From positions 1-64,000 of the forward strand of contig NZ_FNSI01000002.1 in assembly GCF_900104955.1 (NCBI RefSeq): DNA of 64,000 nucleotides, read 5' to 3'. This DNA comes from Beijerinckia sp. 28-YEA-48 (GTDB taxonomy: Bacteria > Pseudomonadota > Alphaproteobacteria > Rhizobiales > Beijerinckiaceae). The first letter of the stretch is position 1; each line of letters begins with the position of its first letter. Shown here piece by piece: positions 1 to 7,717 of the stretch. A model generated the notes under the pieces. It made no database searches. It was given only the letters and a program-made list of their open reading frames with translations, and was not told the origin of the DNA. Position numbers and translations under genes: made by a program.

Positions 1-601
1 GGACCATTTCGTCGATGGCTGCTCCCCTGCCACCAACACACGGAAGGAAACGATGGTGCAGCGTGCCATCGACTTCTGAGGTCGGTATTGGGACGCGCGC
101 GTCGGCTAGGTCCGACACGGCGATGCGTATGAAGACATGATCATCCCAGATCGCCGAATAGGTATGGGTGCCGCGCAAAATGCGTGGCTCCGGTAATTGA
201 CAATGCAGTTTTGCAAAGCCGAGTTCTTCGCGACCGCTCAGAATCGGATCGACCCTGTTCTCCCAGAGAACGGCCAGGAAAGGTCCACGAACCGTATCGG
301 TGCTCCCTTGATAGACAACGGGAAATTTGACACCCAGCATCGAATAGCTTCGTCCAGCAAGCCATTCCAGTTCACGCAACTCGGCATGTTCGACCGTCAC
401 GATCGGCTCGCCGTCCAACACGCAACGTGGCGGCAGGAGCCTCTTCAGCGCATCGTTGCTGGTCAAAAAGCTGACGCTGGCCGTGGTTCGCGGCGCATCG
501 GCATAATCATACATTTCACCATTGGGCCCTTGGCGGGGACCCGCAGTAGGCCCGAACACGACGGGCATGCGATAGCGTTTGTGTGCCAAATGCTCAGCCA
601 T
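1..601 (-). CDS. Acetoacetate decarboxylase-like protein (partial, runs off window start)
   Basis: Open minus-strand frame of 200 codons with no stop before the window edge, so the C-terminus is missing. The ATG at 601 follows a strong GGGGAAGGGG ribosome binding site. The product resembles the acetoacetate decarboxylase (ADC) superfamily: the segment GREELGFAKLHC around residues 123-134 matches the family stretch holding the Schiff-base lysine, here Lys131. ADC-like proteins decarboxylate beta-keto acids or act as aldolase/dehydratase-like enzymes on keto acids in the cytoplasm. It is transcribed away from the Rieske oxygenase gene and shares its promoter region, so it probably acts in the same pathway. 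The family call is by motif and overall look; the substrate is unknown. Confidence 0.72.
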   Translation of the reverse strand, partial: MAEHLAHKRYRMPVVFGPTAGPRQGPNGEMYDYADAPRTTASVSFLTSNDALKRLLPPRCVLDGEPIVTVEHAELRELEWLAGRSYSMLGVKFPVVYQGSTDTVRGPFLAVLWENRVDPILSGREELGFAKLHCQLPEPRILRGTHTYSAIWDDHVFIRIAVSDLADARVPIPTSEVDGTLHHRFLPCVGGRGAAIDEMV

Positions 602-640
602 GTTTCGACCCCTTCCCCAGCCTCTTGCATATTCAAATAA

Positions 641-656
641 TTCTCTATACAAAGAA
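641..656. promoter_or_regulatory. Candidate TetR operator, copy 1
   Basis: Imperfect 16-bp palindrome (minus-strand reading TTCTTTGTATAGAGAA) between the divergent ADC-like and Rieske oxygenase genes. It matches 14 of 16 bases with a site at 2749-2764 just upstream of the MFS permease. The TetR gene lies between the two sites, which makes it the natural candidate ligand. Confidence 0.5.
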
Positions 657-714
657 TAAATGATCGGCCGGTCGGGCGCAAGAGTTAAGCCCGTCGGCAA
701 TCCGGGAGGGTGAG

Positions 715-1797
715 ATGATCATCGACAACGTTTCAAATTATTATCCCGGCACGCTGCCGGCACCGCGTAACGCTTGGTATGTTGCGGCTTTTTCCGATGA
801 GGTGACGGAGAAGCCGATGGCGCGGCGTATCCTCGGCGATCGCGTCGTTTTCTATCGCACCGAGGCCGGCCAGCCTGTTGCGCTCGCTGATTATTGCGCC
901 CATCGCGCCATGGCTTTGTCGCTTGGCAAACGCATCGGCGGTGATCGCCTACAATGTGCGTATCATGGCATTGAATACGGACCGGATGGCGCCTGCGCAC
1001 ACATTCCCTCACAGTCCAATATTCCCAGCAAGATGAAGGTCCATTCCTATCCGGTCGTCGAGCGCTGGCAATGGCTGTGGGTGTGGATGGGAAACCCGCT
1101 GGAAGCGGATGAGACGTTGATCCCAAACCATGCAGAGTTCGGCCTGGCGCCAGAGGACGGCTTCTTCAAAGTGCAACGCTTCCGGATGGACTTCGGCGGA
1201 AGTTTTCAACTTTTGCATGAAAATGTCCTGGACGTTTCGCACATTTCCTTTCTCCACGAGGGCTTTTTCGACAGCGGCAAGATCGCGGAAACGCCTGGCA
1301 CCACGACAGCCGATGGCGATACCATCACCATCTCGCGGCGCATTACCGAAGTGGTGACTGGCCCCTATGCTCGGCAGTTTGGCTTTGGCGACGGGACGCG
1401 GGTGGATCGCGAGTTAATCTCCAAGACTTGGGTGCCCAATCTGAACGTGGTCACCAATATTTTTTCCTTTCCTGACAATCCCGATCGGTCCCCGGCGATT
1501 CGCCATGCGCCGTTTGCGATCACGCCGGAAACGGCCACCAGCTGCCATTACTTTGTCGCCTCGGCCAGCAATTATGGCAAAAAGCCGGAAGGCGAAGCGC
1601 TGGCGCGGGAGAACCAGACCGTGTGGGACATCTTCCTCACCGACAAGATTGCTATCGAGTCCATTCAAGAATCTTATGGCGAGATGGGCGCAGATACACC
1701 CGATGTCAGCGTCAAAGCGGATGACGCGGCGCTACGTTTCCGGCGGATTCTATTAAAGCAAGCTTCCGCCAAGGCGAACAAGGCAAACGCGGCGTAA
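715..1797 (+). CDS. Rieske [2Fe-2S] aromatic oxygenase, vanillate O-demethylase type
   Basis: 360-residue Rieske non-haem iron oxygenase. The Rieske cluster ligands are Cys61-x-His63 and Cys81-x2-His84. The mononuclear iron site is visible as D173-x2-H176-x4-H181 in the ENVLDVSHISFLH stretch. Length and spacing fit the VanA/phthalate-oxygenase-like family, whose members demethylate or hydroxylate aromatic acids in the cytoplasm with electrons from a separate reductase. The ATG follows GGGAGG seven bases upstream. No ferredoxin or reductase gene is adjacent, so the electron donor must be encoded elsewhere. The divergent ADC-like gene and the downstream TetR and MFS genes form its likely regulon. 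A methoxylated or hydroxylated benzoate is a plausible substrate, but this is not determined by sequence. Confidence 0.88.
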   Translation: MIIDNVSNYYPGTLPAPRNAWYVAAFSDEVTEKPMARRILGDRVVFYRTEAGQPVALADYCAHRAMALSLGKRIGGDRLQCAYHGIEYGPDGACAHIPSQSNIPSKMKVHSYPVVERWQWLWVWMGNPLEADETLIPNHAEFGLAPEDGFFKVQRFRMDFGGSFQLLHENVLDVSHISFLHEGFFDSGKIAETPGTTTADGDTITISRRITEVVTGPYARQFGFGDGTRVDRELISKTWVPNLNVVTNIFSFPDNPDRSPAIRHAPFAITPETATSCHYFVASASNYGKKPEGEALARENQTVWDIFLTDKIAIESIQESYGEMGADTPDVSVKADDAALRFRRILLKQASAKANKANAA

Positions 1798-1830
1798 AGC
1801 CGATCTTGTACCACCTGTCTTGTACCGCCA

Positions 1831-1912
1831 AACCTGGATTGTTTCGTTGCCCGCACGGTGAACGGAAGCCTCTCATCGTCACGCCGAGGCGGAACGGCGA
1901 ACAATCCAGGTT
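1831..1912. repeat. 13-bp perfect inverted repeat with 56-nt spacer
   Basis: AACCTGGATTGTT at 1831-1843 and its exact reverse complement at 1900-1912 flank 56 nt in the 251-bp gap between the oxygenase and tetR. The 8-mer CTTGTACC also occurs twice just before it (starting near 1805 and 1820). There is no T-run after the stem, so it is not a standard terminator. It could be an mRNA stem, a large dyad or a relic of a small mobile element. No coding sequence is supported inside it. Confidence 0.6.
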
Positions 1913-2048
1913 GGGACTTCAACAGGCGCAGGAGACGGCCCCCCTCATCGTAATCGACAAATATCTGTTATACCTGATCTTGGCGGTTAGCCCGTCCAAG
2001 AGGGTTGCTGCGCGCCATAAGGGCCAGCGGAAACAACGGAATTGATCG

Positions 2049-2702
2049 ATGACCGAAGAATCGACGGCCCCGCGCAAGAGAGGTCGCCCCCGTAAACAGG
2101 AAACCGATGTGGGCCGCGAAGGCCTGATCAAAGCGGCCATGGAGGTATTCGCCACCGTCGATCCCGCCCTGGTCAACCGGCAGATCCTGGCCGAGCGCAT
2201 CGGCGTCGACCCCAACCTCATCCGCTATTATTTCGGCAATATGCAGAAGCTCTTCGTCGAGGTGATCACCGAGACGCATCGCAGCGCACGTGCCGACATG
2301 TCAGCGCTGCGCAAGGAAGCCAAGCCGCTGGAGCGGTTGCGCTACCGCATCGAACGCCAGTTCAATATCTTTCGTGGCAATCCCTATCACCACAAAATGG
2401 TGATGATGGCCTTGTTCGATGACGCGGATTCCGAAGCGCAAGAGGAATGGGCCGCGATTTTGCGTGATTCTCTGGCTGATCTTTCCGAAATCATTGCCGC
2501 TGGCGTGAAGGAAGGATCGATGCGCAAGGTCGATCCGCATTTCCTTTATTTGATGATCATTTCTGTTTGCGAATTCTGGAACACCAATACGCCGATCGTC
2601 GATCTGATCTTCGCAAACAAGGGCAAACGGAAGACGCGCGACAGCGCCTATATCGACTTTATCTACGACATCATCGTGCGAGCTTTGGCGCCGACACGCT
2701 AG
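2049..2702 (+). CDS. TetR/AcrR family transcriptional regulator
   Basis: 217-residue repressor-type protein. The N-terminus carries a basic RGRPRK AT-hook-like tract (residues 11-16), followed by the TetR helix-turn-helix region at about residues 25-70 ending in LIRYYFGNMQKLF, the usual Tyr-Phe recognition-helix signature. The rest is a helical ligand-binding domain that I cannot assign to a subfamily. It sits between the Rieske oxygenase and the MFS gene. Near-identical 16-bp elements upstream of both neighbours (641-656 and 2749-2764) suggest it controls uptake and oxygenation together. The ligand is probably the substrate or an intermediate, which is inference. Confidence 0.9.
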   Translation: MTEESTAPRKRGRPRKQETDVGREGLIKAAMEVFATVDPALVNRQILAERIGVDPNLIRYYFGNMQKLFVEVITETHRSARADMSALRKEAKPLERLRYRIERQFNIFRGNPYHHKMVMMALFDDADSEAQEEWAAILRDSLADLSEIIAAGVKEGSMRKVDPHFLYLMIISVCEFWNTNTPIVDLIFANKGKRKTRDSAYIDFIYDIIVRALAPTR

Positions 2703-2748
2703 CCCGACAACTTGAAATGAATTGACTCCTCGCACCCTCCCGATTATT

Positions 2749-2764
2749 TTCTTTTTTTAGAGAA
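2749..2764. promoter_or_regulatory. Candidate TetR operator, copy 2
   Basis: TTCTTTTTTTAGAGAA ends 17 bases before the MFS start codon and overlaps its likely promoter. It differs from the minus-strand reading of 641-656 at only two positions (7 and 9). Binding here would block transcription of the permease. Confidence 0.5.
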
Positions 2765-2781
2765 TATTCGAGGGGGGCGAT

Positions 2782-4161
2782 ATGTTGCAACAAAATGAAA
2801 CTCTGCATCCAGCGTCAGCCGCGGACGGACTTCAGCAGGAAGTCAAGCAGGACAGCCGTTTTCTCACTCCCTCCCGGCAATGGTGGCTCGTCATCTGCCT
2901 GACCTTGTTCAGCACGCTCGCCTATATCGACAAGAATATCATCGTCCTGATGATGCACTCGATTCAGACCGACCTTGGTCTCACCTTCACGCAGACAACG
3001 CTCGCCGTCGGCACCGCCTTCGCTGTCGCCAACGTGCTTATGGTTTTGCCGGCTGGCTGGATGGCGGACCATTACTCGCGTCGGTCGGTCGTCGCCGCCG
3101 CTGTGGCACTGTGGTCTTTGATGGCCATTCTGTGCGGCGTTGCATCGAATTTTCTAACGCTGTTTCTGGTGCGCGCCGGGGTCGGTCTGGCAGAAGGCTT
3201 GCTGCCCCCCAGCAGCTATTCATTGATCCGTGATGGCGTGTCCCCATCACGTCATGGCCGCGCTTTCAGCGTCTTCGGCATGTCAATTCTGGTCGGCACA
3301 GGGCTCGCCTTCGTCGTCGGCGGCCTGCTCATCGGCTATGTTGTGACTCATGATTTCAGTGGCGTTCCACTGATCGGCCATATGAAGCCTTGGGCCATTG
3401 CGATCGCTCTGGTCGGCTTGGCCGGCTTCCCTTTGGCGTTACTCGCCTTCACCTTCCCAGAACCCCAACGTGGAGCTTCGATCAAGAAAAGCGAAGTGTC
3501 CTTCAACGATATCTGGCGCTTCATCGGTAAGGAACGAGCGATCCTCATTCCCCTGGCAGGCTTTTCCGTTGCCCATGCCATGCTGACCAATTCGCTCAAT
3601 CTATGGGTGCCGCCGCTCCTCAATCTACGCTTCGGCCTGACGCCGGCGCAGATTGGCTTTCCGCTCGGCATGCTGCTGTTGATTGCCGGCCCTATTGGCC
3701 TGTTGATCACGGGCTATTTCATCGACAAGTTCGACGCAACTGGCCGCTATGGTTCCGCGATCATCGCCGTCGTCGTCTCAGTGCCGCTGGCTCTGCTCGG
3801 CATAGCGCATGCGCTGGTGCCGACGCTCAACCAATTCTGGGTGGTACAAGGCAGTCTGCTGCTCTTTGCCTCGGCCTATCTGGTGGTGACATCCACCGTC
3901 GTCGCGCGGCTGGCTCCCTCGGCCATGATGGGGCGCCTGATCGCCTTCTATCTGGTCGTCCAAGGCGTTTTAGGCATCGGCGTCGCGCCCACATTGACAG
4001 CGCTCACAGTCGAGCATGTTTTCGTCGGAACAGCTCAGCCGATTCCCACCTCCATGGCAACTGTTCACGGGCTCTACGGGCTCCTCGGATTCGTATGTGC
4101 CGTGCTTATGTACATGGGCTTCCGCCGTCGTGAAGACCTGGGCAAACGTATAGTTGCCTAG
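2782..4161 (+). CDS. MFS transporter, aromatic acid/organic acid permease type
   Basis: 459-residue polytopic membrane protein of the major facilitator superfamily. Hydrophobic segments alternate with short loops over residues 30-450. The GWMADHYSRRS loop between helices 2 and 3 (near residues 92-102) is the MFS signature loop. The length is normal for a 12-helix proton symporter. The N-terminus (about 30 residues) is hydrophilic and cytoplasmic. It follows the TetR gene by 79 bp with the candidate operator in between, so it is probably the inducible importer for the substrate of the upstream Rieske oxygenase. The direction of transport and the substrate are inferred only. Confidence 0.88.
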   Translation: MLQQNETLHPASAADGLQQEVKQDSRFLTPSRQWWLVICLTLFSTLAYIDKNIIVLMMHSIQTDLGLTFTQTTLAVGTAFAVANVLMVLPAGWMADHYSRRSVVAAAVALWSLMAILCGVASNFLTLFLVRAGVGLAEGLLPPSSYSLIRDGVSPSRHGRAFSVFGMSILVGTGLAFVVGGLLIGYVVTHDFSGVPLIGHMKPWAIAIALVGLAGFPLALLAFTFPEPQRGASIKKSEVSFNDIWRFIGKERAILIPLAGFSVAHAMLTNSLNLWVPPLLNLRFGLTPAQIGFPLGMLLLIAGPIGLLITGYFIDKFDATGRYGSAIIAVVVSVPLALLGIAHALVPTLNQFWVVQGSLLLFASAYLVVTSTVVARLAPSAMMGRLIAFYLVVQGVLGIGVAPTLTALTVEHVFVGTAQPIPTSMATVHGLYGLLGFVCAVLMYMGFRRREDLGKRIVA

Positions 4162-4204
4162 AAAGCTTTAGCGAGAATGAAAATGGAGGTCACGCTAGAT
4201 GGAC

Positions 4205-4242
4205 CATCAAGGACGATGGGCGCAGAGGTTTCTCCCTTGATG
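4205..4242. terminator. Stem-loop between convergent genes (possible terminator)
   Basis: CATCAAGG at 4205-4212 pairs exactly with CCTTGATG at 4235-4242 across a 22-nt loop, in the 114-bp gap between the MFS gene and the converging Bug gene. There is no T-run on either side, so terminator function is only suggested by position. Confidence 0.25.
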
Positions 4243-4275
4243 ATTATGTTATGCTCCGGCAGCCGTGCGGGTTTC

Positions 4276-5244
4276 CTATTCGGCAGCGACAGGAAGCTTA
4301 CCGGCTTCCGACAGTCTCCGATATTTCTCTGTCTGAGAACGCACCGCTGTCATCAAGAGATCCGCGCTCCCCGGATAAGGATCATTCGCGGTCTGATGCA
4401 GGAATGCCTCCGTCTGTGGCATTTTAACGATGGCATTGAGCTGCTCCTCAAGCAGGCCCCGTATCTCCTTTGATACACCTGCGGGCGCAAACATCGCGAA
4501 CCAGGGCGTCATATCGAAATCAGCGATGCCCTGCTCCTGCATGGTCGGCACGTCTGGTGCCAGGGAAATACGTTGCGGCGGTGTAACGGCAAGCATCCGC
4601 ACCTGACCACGTTCCGCTGGAGCCTTGACGGTGGTGGAGTCAATGAAAAAGAAGTCGAGATCACCAGCAGCCAACTCGCTCACAGCCAGCGGACCATCCT
4701 TGTAAAGAACACGCTGCGCGCTCGCACCAACGGCATCGAGATAAATCTCCGCCGAAGCCAGCGCTATCGATGTCGGCGCTCCATACCGAGCGCGGCCAGC
4801 CTTCTCCCTCAGACTTTTCGTCAGATCAGCGACACTGCGAATCTCAGATTTTCCAGACACAACGAGGACAAAAGCTCCGCGTGCCAAGATCGTCACGGGC
4901 ACGAAATCGGACAGTTTAAAGCCAACATTCTTGTACAGATAGAAATTGCCGGTGAGCGGATTGCTGGTCGAAAAGAGCAACGTGTAGCCATCGGGCTTGG
5001 CCGATGCTACCGCCTGTGTCGCTAGATTGCCGCCGGCGCCAGGGCGGTTCTCTACAACGACGGCTTGATTGATCGCCTTCCCCAATTGATCGGCGAAATA
5101 TCGACATAGAACGTCGGCCCCGCTTCCTGCGGGATGGCCGATGAGGATTCGAATAGGCTTTGATGGATAATTCTGAGCGACCGCGGGCCATGCCCCGCAG
5201 AGGACAAATACGCACATAAACAGCCGCTGAAACCACGATGCCAT
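4276..5244 (-). CDS. Bug/TctC-family periplasmic substrate-binding protein (orphan)
   Basis: 322-residue tripartite tricarboxylate transporter receptor-type protein. The N-terminus has a short charged start, a hydrophobic core and an AVAQ cleavage region, so export is expected. The mature N-terminus YPSKPIRILIGHPAGSGAD and the later VENRPGAGGN segment are hallmark Bug motifs. ATG at 5244 is preferred over ATG at 5250 because GGGAG lies at a better distance from it. No TctA/TctB membrane genes are nearby, as with many Bug proteins, which may partner with a permease elsewhere or act in sensing. It lies directly downstream of the thiamine-diphosphate enzyme gene on the same strand and is probably co-transcribed. 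The ligand is likely a carboxylate. Confidence 0.9.
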   Translation of the reverse strand: MASWFQRLFMCVFVLCGAWPAVAQNYPSKPIRILIGHPAGSGADVLCRYFADQLGKAINQAVVVENRPGAGGNLATQAVASAKPDGYTLLFSTSNPLTGNFYLYKNVGFKLSDFVPVTILARGAFVLVVSGKSEIRSVADLTKSLREKAGRARYGAPTSIALASAEIYLDAVGASAQRVLYKDGPLAVSELAAGDLDFFFIDSTTVKAPAERGQVRMLAVTPPQRISLAPDVPTMQEQGIADFDMTPWFAMFAPAGVSKEIRGLLEEQLNAIVKMPQTEAFLHQTANDPYPGSADLLMTAVRSQTEKYRRLSEAGKLPVAAE

Positions 5245-5311
5245 GTTCATTCTCCCTCATGCTCATTGACCGGAGGCACGCCCTCTCCCGATGCACCTCG
5301 TCCTTTTTTGA

Positions 5312-7084
5312 TCAGGCGTAGCCAGGAACCACGCGCACATCGATCACCGCCACACCACCGGCCTCGACAATGGCGATTCCCCTGGCGAACGCCGCTCCGA
5401 GTTCTCCAATCGTCTTGACCGGGCCAATGCCGGCTGCACCCTGACCGGTGGCGATCTGCGCCAGATCAATCTCGGGATCGATCATCTTTTGACCGATCCA
5501 TTTGTTTTCGGGCGGCCGGGTCCGCGTGTAGGCGACACGTTCCTGATGCAGCTCGTCATTGTAGAAGGAAGCGTTGTTAGACACGACGATGAGTAATGGA
5601 ATGCGGTAGTGCACCGCCGTCCAGACCACTGTCGCGCCCATCAGGAAGTCGCCGTCGCCCAGAACTGCGACCGGAAACCGACCGCTGCCGCGCAAAGCCA
5701 AAGCGGAGCCAACCGCGATACCAGGACCTGCGCCAAGGCCGCCGCCACCAGCGCCCCCAAGATAGCTGAGCGGATGGTCGATCGGCCACCAAGTCTCATG
5801 CCAGGCAATGGTCGTATGAAGCAACGATACGTCGCGGTGGCCGAGACTTCGACGCAGCGACAAAGCCAAATCGCGCACCAGGGGCTGTTCATGGCCAGCC
5901 CGCAAAGCCAGTTCCGTCTTCGGGCGCACTTCTCCTAACCAGGCTTTCGTCTGGCCGGGACCAAGAACGTCCACGAGCGCCGCCACCGTCAAATCTGTAT
6001 CGGCCGAGACGAACAGATCCACCGGAGGTAGCTTCTGGTGATCCATGCTCCAGCCGTTGTGGACGCGATGATCGAGCGAGACGTTGACGACTTTGCCGCT
6101 TGGCGCGCCACCCTCGATGCAGGCCTGCAAGAAGCCCCCGAGATCGACCGCGTCGAATGCCAGAATCAGATCGGCCTCGCGCAGGACTGCCGACACATGC
6201 TTTTCGACCTGCATATGCGCCACGCCCACATGCAGCGGATGTTCCGACGGAAAGGCCGCGCAGGACTTCAGATCGGTGACAATAAGCGCACCGAGCCGTT
6301 CGGCCAAAGCGATGCGGTTGTCCCAGGCTTTCTGCGCGCGCGAGCCGCGACCGTAGAAGATCACCGGCTTCCGAGATCCTTCGATGAGCGTCTTGACTTG
6401 CGCCACCTGCGCTTCACCCGGCGCCACCTCCACCACAGGACCATAGCGCTTCACATCGATCGGCGGCAGATCCTTCGACAACGGGTCTTCCTGCAGACCG
6501 ACGTCGAGATTGATGTAGACGGGTCCCTTTGGCGTCGTCTCGGCAATCCAGTGGGCGCGCACGATCGACTCGCGCGCCGCCGCCGGCGAACCCGGCTGAT
6601 CGTCCCACTTCACATAATTGCGGATGAGCGCGCCTTGGTCGCGGGAGGTATGGATCCATTCGATCCACGGACGGCGGCGGGCGGCATCGAGATAGCCGGT
6701 CGCGCCCATGATGAGGATGGGCATGCGATCGCACCAGGCGTTGAAGATCGCCATCGAGGCATGCATCAAGCCGACATTGGAATGGACGGCGCAGGCCATC
6801 GCCTTGTCGGTCACCTTGGCCCAGCCCTGGGCAATGTGGACCGCGTGCTCTTCGTGCAGGCACAGCAGCATCTGCGGCTTGGTATTGCCGAGATAATTGA
6901 CGATCGAATCGTGCAGGCCGCGATAGCTGGCACCAGGATTGAGCGCGATATAGGGGATATCGAGATCGCGGAGGGTTTCGGCGACCACGTCGCTGCCGAA
7001 GCTGGCCTTCGGCGCCAGCGGCCCCTTGGGATCCTCGATCGGCATCACGTTATGGCCTGTGCCGGGGCGCATCTTATCGTCCAA
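5312..7084 (-). CDS. Thiamine diphosphate-dependent enzyme, acetolactate synthase/benzoylformate decarboxylase family
   Basis: 590-residue protein with the three-domain layout of ThDP enzymes. The N-terminal PYR domain has the activating glutamate in HEEHAVHIAQGWA (near residue 80), the central domain follows, and the C-terminal PP domain has the metal/ThDP motif GDGDFLMGATVVW ending in SNN. Such enzymes decarboxylate 2-oxo acids or join acyl units. The start is probably TTG at 7084, five bases after GGGAGG; the ATG at 7072 is too far from that site. It is flanked by the Bug binding protein and the VOC protein on the same strand, so it likely belongs to an IclR-controlled aromatic pathway, for instance acting on an aryl-glyoxylate-like 2-oxo acid. 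The exact reaction is not readable from sequence. Confidence 0.85.
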   Translation of the reverse strand: MDDKMRPGTGHNVMPIEDPKGPLAPKASFGSDVVAETLRDLDIPYIALNPGASYRGLHDSIVNYLGNTKPQMLLCLHEEHAVHIAQGWAKVTDKAMACAVHSNVGLMHASMAIFNAWCDRMPILIMGATGYLDAARRRPWIEWIHTSRDQGALIRNYVKWDDQPGSPAAARESIVRAHWIAETTPKGPVYINLDVGLQEDPLSKDLPPIDVKRYGPVVEVAPGEAQVAQVKTLIEGSRKPVIFYGRGSRAQKAWDNRIALAERLGALIVTDLKSCAAFPSEHPLHVGVAHMQVEKHVSAVLREADLILAFDAVDLGGFLQACIEGGAPSGKVVNVSLDHRVHNGWSMDHQKLPPVDLFVSADTDLTVAALVDVLGPGQTKAWLGEVRPKTELALRAGHEQPLVRDLALSLRRSLGHRDVSLLHTTIAWHETWWPIDHPLSYLGGAGGGGLGAGPGIAVGSALALRGSGRFPVAVLGDGDFLMGATVVWTAVHYRIPLLIVVSNNASFYNDELHQERVAYTRTRPPENKWIGQKMIDPEIDLAQIATGQGAAGIGPVKTIGELGAAFARGIAIVEAGGVAVIDVRVVPGYA

Positions 7085-7204
7085 AAATTCCTCCCTTTAT
7101 GTGATGAACGCGCATCCCTCACAGCGCGTCCGTGAATACCTTGATCCGTTCAACGGCATCAGCGATGAGATGTGGTCGGCGATCAAGATAATGTGTCCCG
7201 CCTT

Positions 7205-7717
7205 TCAGGACACGGCCGAGCGACGGGACGCCTTTTCCTTGTTCCAGAGTGCTAATTCTTCATATGCATTGCTGCTCATACGGCGGAATTCTTCCTCTTC
7301 CACCGCGCGGACCGTCAATTCGAGACGAATGCCGTTGGGATCGAAGAAATAGATCGAGTGGATGATGTGATGGTCGGTCACGCCGAGAACGTCGATGCCG
7401 GCCGCTTCGAGGCGCGCCTTAGCCGTCAGAAGCTCGTCCCGGTCCGGCACTTCGAGAGCTATATGATTCACCCACGCCGGCGTATTTGGTGAAGGCTGTG
7501 CGGCAATATCGTCACCGAGGTCAAAGAAAGCCAGGAACGACCCGTCGAGCATTTCGAAGAAAATATGCACATATGGGCAGTATTCGCCGGTCGAAGGCAC
7601 ATGATCGAGCTTGATCAGATGAGCGAGCGGCAGGCCGAGAATGTCTTCGTAGAAAGCCCTGGTTTCCTCGGCATCCCGACACCGGTGGGCGAAGTGATGC
7701 AGTCCTTTAATCCTCAA
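7205..7717 (-). CDS. VOC superfamily protein (glyoxalase/ring-cleavage dioxygenase fold)
   Basis: 170-residue vicinal-oxygen-chelate protein. It opens with GLHHFAHRCRDAEETRAFY, has WVNHIALEV near the middle and GIRLELT near the end. These give the His, His and Glu expected for the single metal site of the fold. It starts with TTG at 7717 behind GGGAGG, and this TTG overlaps the TGA stop of the IclR gene (TTGA), indicating translational coupling. A longer frame upstream lies inside the regulator gene and is not used. Family members include type I extradiol dioxygenases, glyoxalases and epimerases; at this length a lyase, isomerase or single-domain dioxygenase role is possible. Function is open. 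Confidence 0.82.
   Translation of the reverse strand: MRIKGLHHFAHRCRDAEETRAFYEDILGLPLAHLIKLDHVPSTGEYCPYVHIFFEMLDGSFLAFFDLGDDIAAQPSPNTPAWVNHIALEVPDRDELLTAKARLEAAGIDVLGVTDHHIIHSIYFFDPNGIRLELTVRAVEEEEFRRMSSNAYEELALWNKEKASRRSAVS

Noticed and set aside
1806..2045. 79-codon frame in the gap before tetR
   Set aside because: It runs through the inverted repeat, has no ribosome binding site and reads as random sequence.
6038..7135. 365-codon plus-strand frame opposite the ThDP enzyme gene
   Set aside because: It is the antisense shadow of a well-supported gene; the protein is rich in Arg, His and Asp and has no family motif or ribosome binding site.
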